Source of the DNA: Phycisphaeraceae bacterium
Lineage (GTDB): Bacteria; Planctomycetota; Phycisphaerae; Phycisphaerales; Phycisphaeraceae
DNA: 6,008 nucleotides
NCBI GenBank assembly: GCA_020850375.1
Contig: JADZET010000112.1
Location: forward strand, 1 to 6,008
Reading direction: 5' to 3'
A program made the translations under genes and the position numbers. The notes beneath the pieces are model-generated. The model saw nothing but the letters and a program-made list of their open reading frames with translations, was not told the origin of the DNA and did no database searches. Shown in pieces: positions 4,850-6,008 of the stretch. Every line of letters begins with the position of its first letter. Position 1 is the stretch's first letter.

Positions 4850-5797
4850 ATGTCAGCCATGCGTGTAGAACTTCCGGGGGGGCGGGTGGCTCAGATCGGG
4901 CCGGTGGAGCCGGGGCAGCGGCACGCGGCGCTGAGCCTGCTGCTGTCGGGGCGGTCGGACATGCCGGGGGAGGAGATCGAGCAGGTCCTGGCGTTCTGTG
5001 CCGAGCGGCGGTTCAGCCCGGAGCGGCTGTGGGTGGCCTGCGAGGGGGGGGAGGCGTTGGCGTCGGCGATGGTGCTGCCGTCGGCGGGTCGGGCGGCGAT
5101 GATCTTCACGTCGCCGCTGGGGGCTGCCCCCCCGGAGGTGATGGTGGAGCTTCTGGCCCGGCTGACGCGGGCGGCCTGCCTGGCGGTGGACCCGCAGGAG
5201 GTTCGGCTGATCCAGGCGATGATCGAGCCGGCGCAGGTCAGCCAGCTGCGGCTGTTTGAGGCGGCGGGATTTACGCGTCTGGCGGAGCTGATCTACATGC
5301 GCCGTCGGACGGCGGTGCTGACGACGGATCGTGAGCTGGGTGATGGGTTCGAGGTGACGCGCTACGCGCCCGAGCACCGTGAGCGGTTCGGTCAGGCGAT
5401 CCTGCGGACCTATGAGCGGACGCTCGACTGCCCGGGTCTGGTGGGCGTGCGGCGGATCGAGGACGTGCTCGAGAGCCATCAGTCGGCGGGGCGGTTCGAT
5501 CCTGCGCAGTGGCGGCTGGTGCAGCGCGGGGATGAGCCTGTGGGTGTGATGCTGTTGAATCCCTCGGTGCAGGGCGACGCGATGGAGCTTGTGTACCTGG
5601 GGGTGTGCCCCGCCTTCCGCGGGCGGGGGTTGGCCAGGAAGCTCCTGGATCTCGGGATCAGCGACGCGGCGGAGCGCGGGATCGGTGAATTTCTGCTGGC
5701 GGTGGACGTGATCAACACGCCGGCGATGCGGCTGTATCGGCAACTGAAGTTTCAAGCGACGACGCGGCGCGTGGCGATGATGTTCGTGACGGCGTGA
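4850..5797 (+). CDS. Tandem GNAT-family N-acetyltransferase
   Basis: A 315-residue protein made of two GNAT-type halves. The C-terminal half (about 168-313) has the acetyl-CoA loop in VCPAFRGRGLARKLL (252-266, with RGRGLA as the Q/RxxGxG/A site) and the closing segment INTPAMRLYRQLKF (288-301). The N-terminal half (about 16-150) ends with a matching LRLFEAAGFTRLAELIYM but lacks a recognisable acetyl-CoA loop, so it is probably degenerate or structural. Tandem architecture recalls mycothiol synthase MshD and similar fusions, but the substrate cannot be told, and mycothiol is not expected outside actinobacteria. ATG 4850 is taken as start, with GAGGG 12 nt upstream. ATG 4859 (MRVELPGG) and TTG 4838 are in frame, and TAAAAT at 4846-4851 could give a leaderless message. 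It is divergent from the exported-protein gene. A run of eight G within the coding region (5044-5051) keeps frame in this sequence. Confidence 0.85.
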   Translation: MSAMRVELPGGRVAQIGPVEPGQRHAALSLLLSGRSDMPGEEIEQVLAFCAERRFSPERLWVACEGGEALASAMVLPSAGRAAMIFTSPLGAAPPEVMVELLARLTRAACLAVDPQEVRLIQAMIEPAQVSQLRLFEAAGFTRLAELIYMRRRTAVLTTDRELGDGFEVTRYAPEHRERFGQAILRTYERTLDCPGLVGVRRIEDVLESHQSAGRFDPAQWRLVQRGDEPVGVMLLNPSVQGDAMELVYLGVCPAFRGRGLARKLLDLGISDAAERGIGEFLLAVDVINTPAMRLYRQLKFQATTRRVAMMFVTA

Positions 5798-5817
5798 CGC
5801 GCGCGAAGAGGCGGTGG

Positions 5818-5826
5818 TTATCCACA
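5818..5826 (+). promoter_or_regulatory. Perfect DnaA box (TTATCCACA)
   Basis: TTATCCACA equals the consensus DnaA-binding nonamer. An opposite-facing near match, CGTGGACAA (seven of nine against TGTGGATAA), lies at 5852-5860 next to a short AAAAATT stretch. The 211 bases from 5798 to the window end hold no convincing gene: open frames there are short or Arg/Gly/Ala-rich. This may be a DnaA-controlled upstream region or part of an origin, but one perfect box alone cannot show it. Confidence 0.4.
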
Positions 5827-6008
5827 CGTTCTCCGGATGCGGCGTTCAGAGCGTGGACAAAAATTCTTCGTCGTCGCCAACCCCCGCAGCATCAAGGCGC
5901 TTGGATTTTCAACCACGGCGATGCGCGTGCGCGACGCTTGAACTTGGGGGTGGTGCGTCGTATCGTCGCAGGGGTCGGCAAGGGACTGCCGCCGGGCGTG
6001 TCGGGACC

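Noticed and set aside
5044..5051. Run of eight G as a phase-variation switch in the acetyltransferase gene
   Set aside because: G runs are common in this G/C-rich DNA, the frame is intact, and nothing suggests a surface or contingency gene.
4853..5827. Long minus-strand open frame rich in His, Arg, Pro and Gln
   Set aside because: It is the antisense shadow of the tandem GNAT gene, with no recognisable motif.
5853..6008. Open frame from GTG 5853 to the window end as a partial gene
   Set aside because: It is short, rich in Arg, Gly, Ala and Ser, has no ribosome binding site, and competing frames in the same stretch are equally open.

Overview
This is a GC-rich bacterial chromosome segment, most likely from the Planctomycetota (Phycisphaerae or a relative). 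The phylum call is an inference. It rests on base composition, on an exported protein that resembles planctomycete-restricted families, and on Der with an acidic C-terminal extension. No rRNA or other lineage marker lies in the window. Most genes are strongly G/C-biased: a hand count of 3301-3360 gives 41 of 60 G+C. Positions from about 785 to 2345 stand out as much more A/T-rich, with 27 of 60 at 2041-2100, and use different codons.

Left flank (1-811): the C-terminal end of an unidentified protein is followed by a small minimal nucleotidyltransferase (MNT, antitoxin type). A start that looks like its HEPN toxin partner overlaps the MNT stop. The HEPN frame is lost after about 25-30 codons, just where the base composition changes, so the toxin gene looks cut off.

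Central island (about 785-2345): a compact three-gene operon on the + strand. Two small basic helix-turn-helix proteins resemble sigma-70 region 4, resemble each other, and overlap by 23 bp. After a 6-bp gap comes a TIR-like protein of the Cap12/Pycsar effector family with an intact VFVVHGRDE motif and an intact NVLFEAGMA motif carrying the candidate catalytic glutamate. It has an extra N-terminal domain joined by a Pro/Ser linker. No nucleotide cyclase is present, so this does not fit canonical CBASS or Pycsar. It is the best candidate for an undescribed, probably anti-phage, system: two small HTH regulators or sensors controlling or activating a presumed NAD-cleaving effector.

Right flank (2350-6008): housekeeping-type genes. 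The ribosome-assembly GTPase Der and a signal-peptide-bearing exported protein lie on the minus strand. A tandem GNAT acetyltransferase is divergent from them on the plus strand. An 11-base motif (CCCCCGGAAGT or its complement) occurs five times between 2543 and 4880, mostly around the two upstream regions. A strong hairpin with a UUCG loop lies upstream of der. A perfect DnaA box (TTATCCACA) follows the acetyltransferase gene, in a stretch with no convincing gene up to the window edge.
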